From Dictyocoela muelleri (lineage: Eukaryota; Microsporidia): a stretch of DNA of 12,024 nt. Location of the stretch: positions 1 to 12,024 of the forward strand of contig SDVU01000601.1 of assembly GCA_016256075.1 (NCBI GenBank), written 5' to 3'. The notes below the pieces were generated by a model. That model had not been told where the DNA came from and did not search any database. It was given only the letters and a program-made list of their open reading frames with translations. Shown here in pieces: positions 1-7,426 of this stretch (its first letter is position 1; the number at the start of each line of letters is the position of its first letter). Made by a program: the position numbers and the translations under genes.

Positions 1-6
1 AAACAT

Positions 7-70
7 GTTTGAAATAAAAACATTATCTAAATTGGGGCTTCCTTAGTATTTAGGTAAATCTCAAGGGGGG
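7..70. repeat. Possible fragment of the MULE outer arm
   Basis: The start of the window (TTTGAAATAAAAACATT followed later by AAATCTCAAGGG) resembles the outer right arm of the MULE element at 5922-5978 (TTTGAAATAAAAAACATT, then AAATCTGAGGG). The spacing is similar. The match is short and AT-rich, so this is a tentative remnant. Nothing else is recognised in 1-137. Confidence 0.25.
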
Positions 71-137
71 TATTGGTGTAAAAATTATATAATATAAAAA
101 TTAAAATCAAATATAAAAGTTCAAATTTTTTATTTAT

Positions 138-1000
138 TTAATTAAAAAGTACGTTTAATTTCTTGATAAACACTTCTTTTATAGTAGTATATTCATAATT
201 ATTAAAAAAAACTCCTCCTAAACTGTACTCCTCTAACCATTCAATGATTTCCTCGCGTTTAATTCCAAGTTGTCTTCGCATAGCCGTCTTTAGAGGCGAC
301 AAAAACCCCTAAATAGTATTATTATGAACACCATCATCTGTTGTACATCCTAGATTATGATTAACTGATCTATGATTGATGTGAAAATTTCGGGCCACAA
401 TTGGATACGAGCGGTGTCTATCTGAATATAAAATTTATCCGATATGTATCACATCTGCCAATTAAATTGAAATAATATTGGTGCTTCTATTGATAATCCG
501 CTTAAGATAAAAAATCCTATTAGATATATCAATAGCGCCAAGTAAACATATTTTATCCGGTGTTTCATCATCGATAGATGATGTATTTCTTATAATACCC
601 GGTGAGAGATTACTGTTTCATCAACCTCAACGATACTATTAAGACCTCCTAGTAGAATACAATTTCAGGCATTAATCGTTTTAAATATATGCCGCAACCT
701 CTGAAGGACACTTGCTATTGTTGTACTACTGATATTACTAACAAAGCAGGATATCTGTAAAAACGAAAAATTTATCAGCAAGCAATAAAAAATGAACAAT
801 AGCTGATTTACCTGTAATTTAGTGTTCATAGCTGATTCCCTACGTCGGCATGTTGAAGAGGTACAACTATAAATAATCCTTTTTTTCTCTTTCTTTATAA
901 ACACATTCATTTGTCAATTGACTACAACGAGTACACTTTTTGTATTCTTCTAATATCGAATTTCGCCTAACCATTCCAGAGTATCCTCAATCGACTCAAA
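138..1000 (-). pseudogene. Merlin (IS1595/ISXO2-like) transposase relic, copy A
   Basis: Minus-strand remains of a DDE transposase of the DDE_Tnp_IS1595 (ISXO2-like, Merlin) family. Reading from 1000 downward one sees, in order, an N-terminal helix-like stretch (EDTLEWLGEIRY), a zinc ribbon (KCTRCSQL, then YSCTSSTC), a helical linker, the first catalytic block LLGGLNSIVEVDET (Asp codon 620-622), the strand CLLGAIDISNRIFYL, the second Asp block YSDRHRSYPIVARNF (Asp codon 420-422), and the C-terminal block LKTAMRRQLGIKREEIIEWL, ending at the stop at 138-140. The frame is broken by at least two shifts and several stops. One TAG (309-311) sits exactly where the catalytic glutamate of the T-I-E-G-F-W motif is expected. 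No start codon or terminal inverted repeats were found, so this copy is probably truncated. Order and motifs make the family call firm; the boundaries are approximate. Confidence 0.85.
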
Positions 1001-1039
1001 AAATTATTTTTTAAATGGAAAATTTTCAAGCATAAGGTG

Positions 1040-1115
1040 TCAGTTTTTATTATTTTAATTTTTTATTATTTTATTATTTTTTTATTTTTTTTATTTTTTT
1101 CTTTTCATTTATTTT
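1040..1115. repeat. Low-complexity T-rich tract
   Basis: Runs of T interrupted by single A bases (TTTTATTATTTT-like) form a simple low-complexity tract just upstream of the Merlin A relic. No coding potential is visible. Confidence 0.6.
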
Positions 1116-1124
1116 GCTTTTCTG

Positions 1125-1157
1125 TAGTATTCGGGCCTTTTTCATGGCCGAATACTA
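1125..1157. repeat. Short GC-containing hairpin
   Basis: TAGTATTCGGGCC (1125-1137) and GGCCGAATACTA (1146-1157) pair with a one-base bulge around an 8-base loop. It stands out from AT-only surroundings and lies between the Merlin A relic and the 1363-1657 MITE. It may be a terminator-like hairpin or an old transposon end; there is no direct evidence for either. Confidence 0.5.
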
Positions 1158-1362
1158 AATAAATCCCTTAAAATTTATCGGTTAGTCACATTAATACATA
1201 AAAGAAAAAATTTTTAGTTTAAGTTTATAAAATCAATAGTTATTTAATGTTATAGATTTTAATTTCTACCTATTATGGTATTAAATCATTAAATTAAATT
1301 TTAAAAAATATTCATTAATTTGTTAATTTTAAATGTAAAAAATAAAAATGTCCAATTGTTTT

Positions 1363-1657
1363 GGTATTAACCCGCTTTAGAGCCGCCGATAAATTTAAGA
1401 TTGCAAGAAACCGAAATAATAATCGATATACCAAATATTCTACTGTTGAATAATCCTGGATACGTTTTTTAAAATTAGCCAAATATTTATAATTTTTCTT
1501 AATTTGGCAAAGCCAAATTAGGAAAAGGTATAAATATTTGGCTAATTTTAAAAAACTAATCTAGGATTATTAAACAGTAGAATATTTGGTATATCGATTA
1601 TTATTTCGGTTTCTTACTATCTTAAATTTCTCGGCGGCCCTAAAGCGGGTTAGTACC
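1363..1657. mobile_element. 295-bp MITE with ~130-bp inverted arms and 8-bp TSD
   Basis: The two halves are long inverted repeats. The left begins GGTATTAACCCGCTTTAG and the right ends CTAAAGCGGGTTAGTACC; similarity continues inward almost to a short centre near 1500-1515 (GGCAAAGCC). The element is flanked by a perfect 8-bp direct duplication, ATTGTTTT, at 1355-1362 and 1658-1665. No coding capacity. An 8-bp duplication and a GG-initial terminus suit Merlin elements, several of whose transposase relics are in this window, but hAT elements also make 8-bp duplications. The arms are still highly similar, so it is likely younger than the neighbouring transposase relics. Confidence 0.9.
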
Positions 1658-1739
1658 ATTGTTTTTACGTCTTATTTTCTTCGGATTTTATTTTTTTACC
1701 CCTGAAAAGAAAATAATCGAAACCCTAGGAGGAGAATTC

Positions 1740-2152
1740 GACAAGGTTGAGGAACATAGCTATATGGCGTCTATTTTCTTCTTAACGCATGACCAACAAC
1801 TTTAAATTATATTAATATCAACAATATTTCACCAGTTTACAAACTCTATCGAATGATTAATTGTCCGATGTAGGAAAAAAACTTCAGTAGTCTAATAAAT
1901 ACCTCGCTACTTATAAGTATATAATCGAATATAAGTTCAAATAGTCTTTAAAAACTCAATAACTCATCACTGGTTCGTTTTCGACAACTTTTTAAATAAT
2001 TCATCAATCTTATGACCTCCGACTGCCCCAAACCCATATATTTTCAACATGTTGTCCTCTGTGGTATTTTCTTTTATTAAATTTAAACTCATCTGCTTCA
2101 ACAATCATATTAATACCGCCAATAGGGATGAAATTACGACAATATTTTCAAA
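1740..2152 (-). pseudogene. Merlin (IS1595/ISXO2-like) transposase relic, copy B
   Basis: Minus-strand relic of a second Merlin lineage, distinct from copies A and C. It starts around YCRNFIPIGG and continues IVEADEFKFNKRKYHRGQ (first Asp codon 2091-2093), then IWVWG. After a break it resumes with RGIY, TTEVFFLHRTINHSIEFVN and SCWSCVKKKIDAI. The N-H-S-I-E-F-V block and the S-C-W-S-x-V-K block are hallmarks of the IS1595 family. The second Asp position reads Tyr (in YTYK), the following Trp is a stop, and the catalytic Glu is a TAA (1802-1804). Other stops and a shift are present. The N-terminal zinc ribbon could not be traced above 2152. Family is certain enough from motifs; exact ends are not visible. 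Confidence 0.85.
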
Positions 2153-2278
2153 AAAAACATGTTATTTTCAAGGCCTTTTAGAATTATATAAACCCTACGT
2201 CTATCCAAATCAGCTCATCTAAAAAACTAACTTATTGTCGCTCCGTAAAGCCACTTAACCCTTAAACGATTTTTGACA

Positions 2279-2286
2279 CAAATTTG
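2279..2286. repeat. Left target-site duplication of Merlin C
   Basis: CAAATTTG directly precedes the left terminus of the Merlin C element. The right flank is CAAAATTTG (3620-3628), the same word with one extra A. An 8-9 bp duplication is what Merlin elements produce. Confidence 0.65.
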
Positions 2287-2442
2287 GGTCTTCTTTAGAA
2301 AGATGACTACATTTAAAAAACTAATAAATATTATTTTATTAAAATAAAAAATTTAAATGTTGTATAATATTTTTTTATTTAATATAGTCTAAAAAAATTT
2401 GAAAATTTGAAAAATAACATGTAGCCATTTTACTAAAGAAAA
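2287..2442. repeat. Inverted pair of Merlin termini (MITE-like)
   Basis: The left terminus of Merlin C (2287-2313) is followed by an inverted copy, GTAGCCATTTTACTAAAG (about 2421-2438), making a roughly 156-bp fold-back with only AT-rich filler between. It could be a small Merlin-derived MITE now fused to the left side of Merlin C, or a terminal inversion produced during transposition. The 3' end matches the terminus less well (AAGAAAAGC instead of AAGAAGACC). Confidence 0.6.
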
Positions 2443-2460
2443 GCAAAAAAAGAGACACCC

Positions 2461-3390
2461 ATGTTAATTTTTTAATTGAAGAAATATTTACAGATATCAA
2501 TAAATTATTAGAATTTTTAATAGACAATAATATAATGGCACAATATTCACTTTGTTCGTCGTATGGGGAAATATGTAAGATACAGATATATGAGAGTTCT
2601 AATAATAAAAAAATAATTTATAGATGTAAAAGTCGCGGTTGTAATAAAAAGATATTCATTTTTTAATAACAAAAACAAAAAAAACTAATTTATCTCACGT
2701 CATTTATATATTATTATCAGGCGTGACTCATAAACAATTATTTTGGTATTTTAGTCTTTCTGATTCGACAATATCTAGCATTAAAAAGAATATGGTAAAA
2801 TGCTACGAAAAATATTGTTTGATTAGGCTAGTTTTTTTAGGTGGAATTGATGAGATTGTAGTGGCCGACGAGACTGTGTTAGGCCGAAGTGGCATAATTC
2901 GATATACTACATCAATTGGTGATGAAAAGAAAGATACGGTGTGGATTTTAGGTGCTGTTGAAAAATTTAATAAGAAAAATTTCATATTAAAAAAAGTTGA
3001 AAAAAGGCAAATCGAAACTGATACTCGATAGTTTATCAGGAAAATACGAGTGTGTAGCAAATTACACACGGATGGTCATCCTTCTTATCCAGGAGTGGCT
3101 AGAAACATCGCTGTCAATCATAAAATCGTGTTGCATAATGAGGAATTTGTTAGGAGAGAAGGTACAAAGACTAATACCATTGAGGGTTTTTGGCTCATCT
3201 CAAGACAGCCATGAGAAAAGAACATGGTGTTATGCGAAAAAATATTGAAAGTTGGATTGTAGAATATACATTCAAAAGAAGATATTTAATTGATGCAACG
3301 ATTGAAGAATTGAGTGAAATATACATTGAGATATTAAAGTACTATTTTAATTATTTAATTTTAATTTTAATTTTAACTTTAATTATTTAA
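2461..3390 (+). pseudogene. Merlin (IS1595/ISXO2-like) transposase, copy C, decayed
   Basis: DDE transposase of the Merlin family. The likely start is ATG 2461, preceded immediately by CACCC. Blocks in order: EEIFTDINKLLEFLIDNNI; a zinc ribbon with Cys at LCSSYGEIC and YRCKSRGC; a helical stretch including GVTHKQLFWYFSLSDSTI; LGGIDEIVVADET (first Asp, 2867-2869); VWILGAVEKFNKKNFIL; LHTDGHPSYPGVARNIAVNH (second Asp, 3071-3073); TKTNTIEGFW (Glu, 3182-3184); then HLKTAMRKEHGVMRKNIESW. All three catalytic residues survive. About four lesions break it: a shift in the T-run just after the start, a shift near 2662, an in-frame TAG at 3029-3031 and a shift near 3190. The reading frame runs on into the AT repeat and stops at 3390; the native C-terminus is probably near 3345. 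It is the best preserved of the four Merlin copies. Confidence 0.9.
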
Positions 3391-3575
3391 TTTTAACCTT
3401 AATTTCAACGTTAATTATTTAATTTAAATTTCAATTTCAACTTCATTTAAATTTAAATTTCAATTTCAATTTCAATTTTCAAATTTTCAATTTTTAATTT
3501 TCAAATTCAATTTTTAAATTTTTAATTTTTAATTTTTAATTTTTAATTTTTAATTTTTAATTTTTTAATTTTTTT
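3345..3575. repeat. AT-only tandem repeat (TTTAA/TTTTTAA type)
   Basis: Degenerate short tandem units such as TTTTAA, TTTCAA and TTTTTAA fill the space between the Merlin C transposase and its right terminus. This looks like replication-slippage expansion inside the element; no coding potential. Confidence 0.8.
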
Positions 3576-3710
3576 GAATTAAAGGTAGCTTGGTTGTAGC
3601 CATTTTTCTAAAGAAGACCCAAAATTTGGTTCTCCAACGACTTAGAGACCCCCTCAGATTCATAAATCTTAATTGTTAATAACATAGAGTGTGTTTTCTT
3701 ATTTCAAATA

Positions 3711-3850
3711 AGTTTAAAATCACGATATAAATGAATATTTATAATCAATTAATAAAATCCGGAGATATATTACTGAATTTGGTAACATCTATATATCTCT
3801 GGATTTTATTAATTGATTATAAGAATTTATTTATATCGAGATTTTAAACT
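3711..3850. mobile_element. 140-bp mariner-type MITE (near-perfect palindrome, TA target)
   Basis: AGTTTAAAATCACGATATAA at the left is mirrored by the right end (read on the minus strand AGTTTAAAATCTCGATATAA). The arms stay nearly identical for about 60 bp around a 20-bp centre near 3778-3797. TA dinucleotides flank both ends (3709-3710, 3851-3852). A TA duplication fits the Tc1/mariner superfamily. It sits inside the left arm of the MULE, and the equivalent place in the right arm (about 5915-5921) is uninterrupted, so this insertion is later than the MULE. Confidence 0.85.
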
Positions 3851-4090
3851 TATTTGGGTACATGCGGGTTATTCGTCGTCTTTGAGATTATTCGTTGTTT
3901 TTATAAAAAGATAAAAAATAAAAAATTAATTTATTTGTAATAATATGATTAAAAGGTTAGAACGCTTATTTCTTTATGTTTTATATTCCCAAAGAGACTG
4001 AAATATTATTCAGAGTACAAAAATAAAAATAATACACTTCTCTAGAGCAATAATCGTTTCGAATAACCACAAGACCTTCAACCGATTCGT

Positions 4091-4129
4091 AATCCGAAAA
4101 TTCGCCCAAACTTGGCGAGTTGTCGGATT
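4091..4129. repeat. Inner-arm palindrome of the MULE (left copy)
   Basis: AATCCGAAAATTCGCC and GGCGAGTTGTCGGATT form a 16-bp inverted pair (two mismatches) around 7 bp. The same palindrome lies at 5677-5714 on the other side of the transposase. It lies about 30 bp upstream of the transposase start. A transposase-binding or promoter role is possible but is inference. Confidence 0.7.
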
Positions 4130-4147
4130 TACGCTCCAAATATTTAA

Positions 4148-4150
4148 CCC
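4148..4150 (+). promoter_or_regulatory. CCC start-proximal motif of the MULE transposase
   Basis: CCC lies eight bases before ATG 4159. Start-proximal C-triplet motifs are described upstream of microsporidian genes. The MULE inner arm ends at this motif, and the mirrored copy on the right arm is GGGG at 5655-5658. Confidence 0.45.
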
Positions 4151-4158
4151 TATTGATC

Positions 4159-5534
4159 ATGGAAAAATCATTTTTATTAAAAGTCAAAGACGACAAAAAC
4201 TTTTATTATATATAGGATTTATATATAAATTTCGCAATGAAAAAAAATGAAAAATCATTGTGGAGATGCCAAGATCGCAAATGTAGAGGTTCTGTTGTTT
4301 TGAAAAATAACATTTGTATTAACAAAACTGAACATAACCATACAAGAAACCTTGCCAGAAATGAAACTGGATATATTAGATATTGATGTATAGAAAGATC
4401 AATGAATAAATCTGAACGTCCGAGAGATATAATTGCATCGGAAGTTGGAATAGTTTTAACATCAATTAATGCTAATTTACCATCAAACAGAATCTTTGTT
4501 GATATAATAACAAGGAATAGGCGAAGAGAAAACTACGAAGTTTAATACTTTGATGATATTAATAATACTATTAAGAATACATTTTCAAATGAAAACTTTT
4601 TGTTATTTGATTCTGGAATAAATAATTCAAATCGAATTTTAATATTTTGAACAGAAACACATCTCTCATAGTTAGAATTTCCGATAATTGGTATTGTGAT
4701 GGGACTTTTAAAGTGTGTCCTTCTGATTTTGAACAAGTATACACAATTATGGGATTGATCGTTATAAGTGTGTTCCTTTAGCATGCATTATACTTAAAAA
4801 CAAATCAAAATCATCTTATACGGACGCATTCAATTAATTATAAAAAAATATAAAACGCCTCAATTTATTACAATAGATTTTGAGATGGCATCTTTTGCAG
4901 CTTTATTCTAAGTCTTCATCAATTCATCGATTTCTAGTTGTTTTTCATTTTTCTCAGATATTATTGCGTAAAGTACAAAAAAGTAATCTGATAAGTCATT
5001 ATACAACAAGTTAAAGTTTCGGGGAAGCCATTCGAATGATACCTTCATTGATTTATTTCCTCTAAAAGAAATAAAAAATAAATTTCAAAAACTCGATAAT
5101 TTTTTTAATAATTACTCAATAAGTGAAATATCATTGATTTGGAAATATTTTAGTTGTGTTTATTGCCGCGATGTTGAAATTAATGATGAAAAGCCTAGGA
5201 ATATTTTCGCTGTCACATTTTGGTCAGTTTATAATAGAATCATTAATAATGTTCCTATCACCACCAATTGTTTAGAAGGTTGGCACCGATTATTAAATAA
5301 TAACTTTATTAAAGCACATCCCAGTCTTTTAGAATTTGGCATCGAATTAAAAAAACAACACGCCTAAGTAGAAAACAATATAAATAGGATTTTTTTAAAT
5401 AAAAATAAAGAAATAATTAATAATAATGAAAATTGTGAAACTATAAATATTTTTAAAAATTATGTAAAGTATCCGGTTTACAATATTTAAAGGGTATTGC
5501 GAGTCTTTTAAAGATTAAGGAAGATATTGGTTAA
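4159..5534 (+). pseudogene. FLYWCH-type MULE transposase, decayed
   Basis: Mutator-like (MULE domain) transposase of about 450 codons. ATG 4159 opens MEKSFLLKVKDDKNFYYI; a FLYWCH zinc finger follows, ending LWRCQDRKCRGSVVL then the HNH pair (TEHNHT). Next come SERPRDIIASEVG and LPSNRIFVDIITRNRR (the usual linker), FLLFDSGINNSNRILIF, WYCDGTFKVCPSDFEQVYTI (first Asp 4698-4700), YKCVPLACIILKNKS, PQFITIDFEMASFAA (second Asp 4876-4878), FHFSQILLRKVQK (the CxxH-type region), PITTNCLEGWHRLLNNNF (candidate Glu 5275-5277), HPSLLEFGIELKKQ, and a C-terminal YLKGIASLLKIKEDIG before TAA 5532-5534. The domain order is complete, so this was a full transposase, now broken by roughly ten stops and frame changes spread along its length. 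It lies between mirrored inner arms and must be non-autonomous now. Confidence 0.9.
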
Positions 5535-5650
5535 AATTAAATAAATAATTTGGTATTATTTTTTTTTTATGTTTGACTTTTGATTTTATTTTAGATAATT
5601 TTTATTGATATTCTTTTTTGAATTATTTTTTAAAATAAAATTTGTTAAAT
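5535..5650. other. AT-rich 3' spacer of the MULE
   Basis: Poly-T and AT-rich sequence between the transposase stop and the inner right arm. No ORF or structured element seen; AATAAA-like words occur but none can be assigned as a polyadenylation site. Confidence 0.4.
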
Positions 5651-5676
5651 TTTTGGGGTTATAATTTTGGGGCGAG

Positions 5677-5714
5677 AATCCGACAACTCGCCCAGTTTGA
5701 GTAAGTTGTCGGAT
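5677..5714. repeat. Inner-arm palindrome of the MULE (right copy)
   Basis: AATCCGACAACTCGCC and AGTTGTCGGAT flank a short centre. Together with flanks on both sides it is the inverted counterpart of 4079-4150, so it is part of the arms and not merely a second copy of a palindromic word. Confidence 0.7.
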
Positions 5715-5717
5715 AGC

Positions 5718-5872
5718 CCAATCGATTGAGTGTGAACAATAGGATCATCTGGATCTACAAAATTGATAGAATGATGCACACTTATATGCACGAAATCTAC
5801 AATATTTCTAAGAGCGGCAGAATAAGCCCTCTAATGATCCGTGATGATGTGATGCCTTGAATTTCTTCAAAA
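5718..5872 (-). pseudogene. Merlin transposase fragment, copy D, inside the MULE right arm
   Basis: On the minus strand the segment reads HHIITDH, then (after a stop in place of the usual Trp) RAYSAALRNIVDFVHISVHH, SINFVDPDDPIVHTQSI. This is the second-Asp to pre-Glu section of an IS1595/ISXO2 transposase. The fragment ends just before the catalytic Glu, where the sequence passes into the MULE inner arm. It is only about 50 codons and differs in sequence from copies A, B and C. It looks like a captured or inserted piece and not an element with ends. Confidence 0.85.
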
Positions 5873-6014
5873 AAGACGAATAATCTCAAAGACGACAAAT
5901 GACCCGCATGCACCCTCATTTGAAATAAAAAACATTCTCTATTCTATTACTAATTAAGATTTATAAATCTGAGGGCATCTCTAAGTCGTTGGAGAACAAA
6001 ATTTTATAACATAT

Positions 6015-6130
6015 TACATATTAAATGCTGAGGAAATCCATAGCTGTCTCCCGGGGATTTGTTTTTAAACAAGGTCGTTATACCTTTGGTCCTTAGAGTT
6101 CCAATAATGTGTCACTAATAAGCTACCCAA
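6015..6130 (+). repeat. Dispersed repeat R, copy 1
   Basis: The stretch with ATCCATAGCTGTCTCCCGG, ATACCTTTGGTCC, GTTCCAATAATGTGTCACTA and AAGCTACCCA matches 11888-12024 in the same orientation and 9612-9745 inverted. It begins right at the outer end of the MULE. Copy 1 stands alone, without the minisatellite arms that accompany the other two copies, so it is a solo end or remnant of the large fold-back element. Confidence 0.75.
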
Positions 6131-6559
6131 AGGCCTAGCCGTTCACGATTTTCTTTTTAACAAAGACTTGGCTGGGTACAGGTAATTAAAGGGTTTTCAT
6201 TATTTTTTTCAACTACTTATTTTGCCGAGATGCGTCACCACATCATACACACACCTAGAGAGCTCCTTCTGCTCATTAAAAAAATATAATGAATTTATAA
6301 TTTACATGATTCAATTTCCAAGGACTAATTATTTATTTGGTAAAGATTAAAGTGTGTGATCAAACTTAATAACATTTTTTTTTAACTTTAAATACAGTAT
6401 TATTGGCAATTTCTTATGGCCTTAATAGATGTGGTTAATAAAATAGAGATAATTAGATATCAAAGTATTGAGTAAAAATCTTTTAATCATTTGATTAAAA
6501 AAAATTAGTAAAATTAATATTAACTTATAAATAAATTTAAAAAACATAGTACACTATAT
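6131..6559. other. Unassigned intergenic DNA downstream of TAF4
   Basis: No ORF, RNA gene or repeat could be recognised. The TAF4 3' end lies at the right edge. On the minus strand an ATTAAA word about 75 bp beyond the TAF4 stop could serve as a polyadenylation signal, but this is weak. Confidence 0.3.
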
Positions 6560-7426
6560 TTATCGATAATACCAATACAAATAAGTAGTAAATACCGACT
6601 TGCTATACATTTTATCCCTTTCAAAGACATACCTTAAATCATTCATAGTAATTCGACGATTTAAGATTCTATGCTCTATATTTGAATCAATATTTGGTGA
6701 GTATAGAGGCAATAAAGCTGATTCTTTTGTAATATCAATGTCCATCCAACTTTTTCTTCGAGACCCTAAAGCATTTAGTGCTGCTGAATTTGATAATCTT
6801 CTTTTAATGTTTAAATCATCTCTTTCTTGACTGAATTTTAATGTTTTAATTTCTTTAAGTTTACATTTATCATTTTTTTCTTTCTCATTTAAAAACCATA
6901 ATTGCCTTTTAATATCATTCTTAATTGGTAAATTATAAAAGTATAATCCCGAATCTACTCTTAAAATACTTGAAACGTCCAGTTTTTCGACAATATCACG
7001 CATATAATATCTGAGCGTTAAGAAAAGAAATTTAATTACACCTTGATCAACATTTATTGATTTTGAATATGCTATTTCCGTAATAAATGCTGAGAATATA
7101 TGATAATTTAGAAATTCATCTGTTTCTATTTCTATATTCTCCCCTACTTTCCAGTATAAAGACTTAGATTTCTGATAATATTCAGGGTTAAGCTTGTTTA
7201 GTTCAAGAGTAATTTTTGGTTTAATATTTTGCAGACCTTCTTTTTTTAATGCTTCCTCTAAGTGATTAAATGGGAAAACCTGGTTAAAAACTACATCACC
7301 TAATAAACCTTTACATGCACCAAGAAAATATTCATGTGTAATTTCATTTTTTAGCATTCGCCGATAGAAATTTTCCATTGTCTTTTTCTGATATGGTGGT
7401 AATTTTCTAAATATTTCATCGTCCAT
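6560..7426 (-). CDS. TAF4: TFIID subunit TAF4-like protein
   Basis: Intact 288-residue frame, the only apparently working gene here. TAF4 is a core TFIID subunit that pairs with TAF12 through a histone fold and helps assemble RNA polymerase II pre-initiation complexes in the nucleus. Residues 9-54 (NFYRRMLKNEITHEYFLGAC, then KGLLGD) look like the RST domain known from plant TAF4 proteins. Residues about 105-158, including FLFLTLRYYMRDIVEKLDVS, fit the histone-fold region of the family. Residues 181-211 are charged, probably helical. Residues 213-229 (NSAALNALGSRRKSWMD) and 257-288 (RRITMNDLRYVFERDK onward) match the conserved TAF4 C-terminal domain, including the final R-I-T-x-x-D-L segment. 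The protein is short against yeast (about 390) and human (over 1000), consistent with microsporidian reduction. Start: ATG 7426 is preceded directly by CCCCC; Met-Asp-Asp follows. Neighbours are transposon remains, so no operon. The assignment rests on motif recall and not on a search. Confidence 0.8.
   Translation of the reverse strand: MDDEIFRKLPPYQKKTMENFYRRMLKNEITHEYFLGACKGLLGDVVFNQVFPFNHLEEALKKEGLQNIKPKITLELNKLNPEYYQKSKSLYWKVGENIEIETDEFLNYHIFSAFITEIAYSKSINVDQGVIKFLFLTLRYYMRDIVEKLDVSSILRVDSGLYFYNLPIKNDIKRQLWFLNEKEKNDKCKLKEIKTLKFSQERDDLNIKRRLSNSAALNALGSRRKSWMDIDITKESALLPLYSPNIDSNIEHRILNRRITMNDLRYVFERDKMYSKSVFTTYLYWYYR

Larger units (their letters stand above)
2287..3619 (+). mobile_element. 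Merlin DNA transposon, copy C, ~1.33 kb
   Basis: The ends are inverted repeats: left GGTCTTCTTTAGAAAGATG (continuing ACTACA) and right, read on the minus strand, GGTCTTCTTTAGAAAAATG (continuing GCTACA). The near-identical flanks CAAATTTG and CAAAATTTG look like the target duplication. The interior holds transposase copy C in the plus direction, followed by about 240 bp of AT-only repeat before the right end. A third, inverted copy of the terminal motif lies at 2420-2442. The right flank of this Merlin is the outer end of the MULE element that follows, so Merlin C appears to have landed at or very near the MULE terminus. Confidence 0.85.
3621..6005 (+). mobile_element. MULE-type DNA transposon with long inverted arms and nested insertions
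   Basis: Outer arms 3621-3709 and 5922-6005 are inverted copies of each other (shared GTTCTCCAACGACTTAGAGA). They continue with CGTCTTTGAGATTATTCGT (from about 3876) and its inverse (about 5878-5905), and then with an inner block around 4079-4150 inverted at about 5655-5725. Between the arms lies the FLYWCH-MULE transposase (plus). The arms are interrupted by a 140-bp MITE on the left (3711-3850) and by a Merlin fragment on the right (about 5718-5872). The left counterpart of the latter (3897-4078) is unrelated. The arms therefore were several hundred bp long. A target duplication is not clear: the left flank is masked by Merlin C, though AAATTT occurs at both edges. Confidence 0.8.

Noticed and set aside
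665-910. 81-codon minus-strand frame as an independent small gene, possibly with an intron
   Set aside because: It is the zinc-ribbon and linker section of Merlin copy A and lines up with copy C without needing an intron.
2803-3069. 88-codon minus-strand frame opposite the Merlin C transposase
   Set aside because: Antisense to clear transposase blocks on the plus strand; no domain of its own.
3981-4196. 71-codon minus-strand frame (MSSLTFNKNDFS start)
   Set aside because: It overlaps the FLYWCH region and the inner-arm palindrome of the MULE, has no recognisable domain, and is most simply a shadow of the arm sequence.
4542-4784. 80-codon minus-strand frame opposite the MULE transposase
   Set aside because: Antisense to the F-L-L-F-D-S-G and D-G-T-F blocks of the transposase.
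6600-6830. 76-codon plus-strand frame inside TAF4
   Set aside because: Antisense shadow of the TAF4 frame, whose protein shows family motifs along its length.
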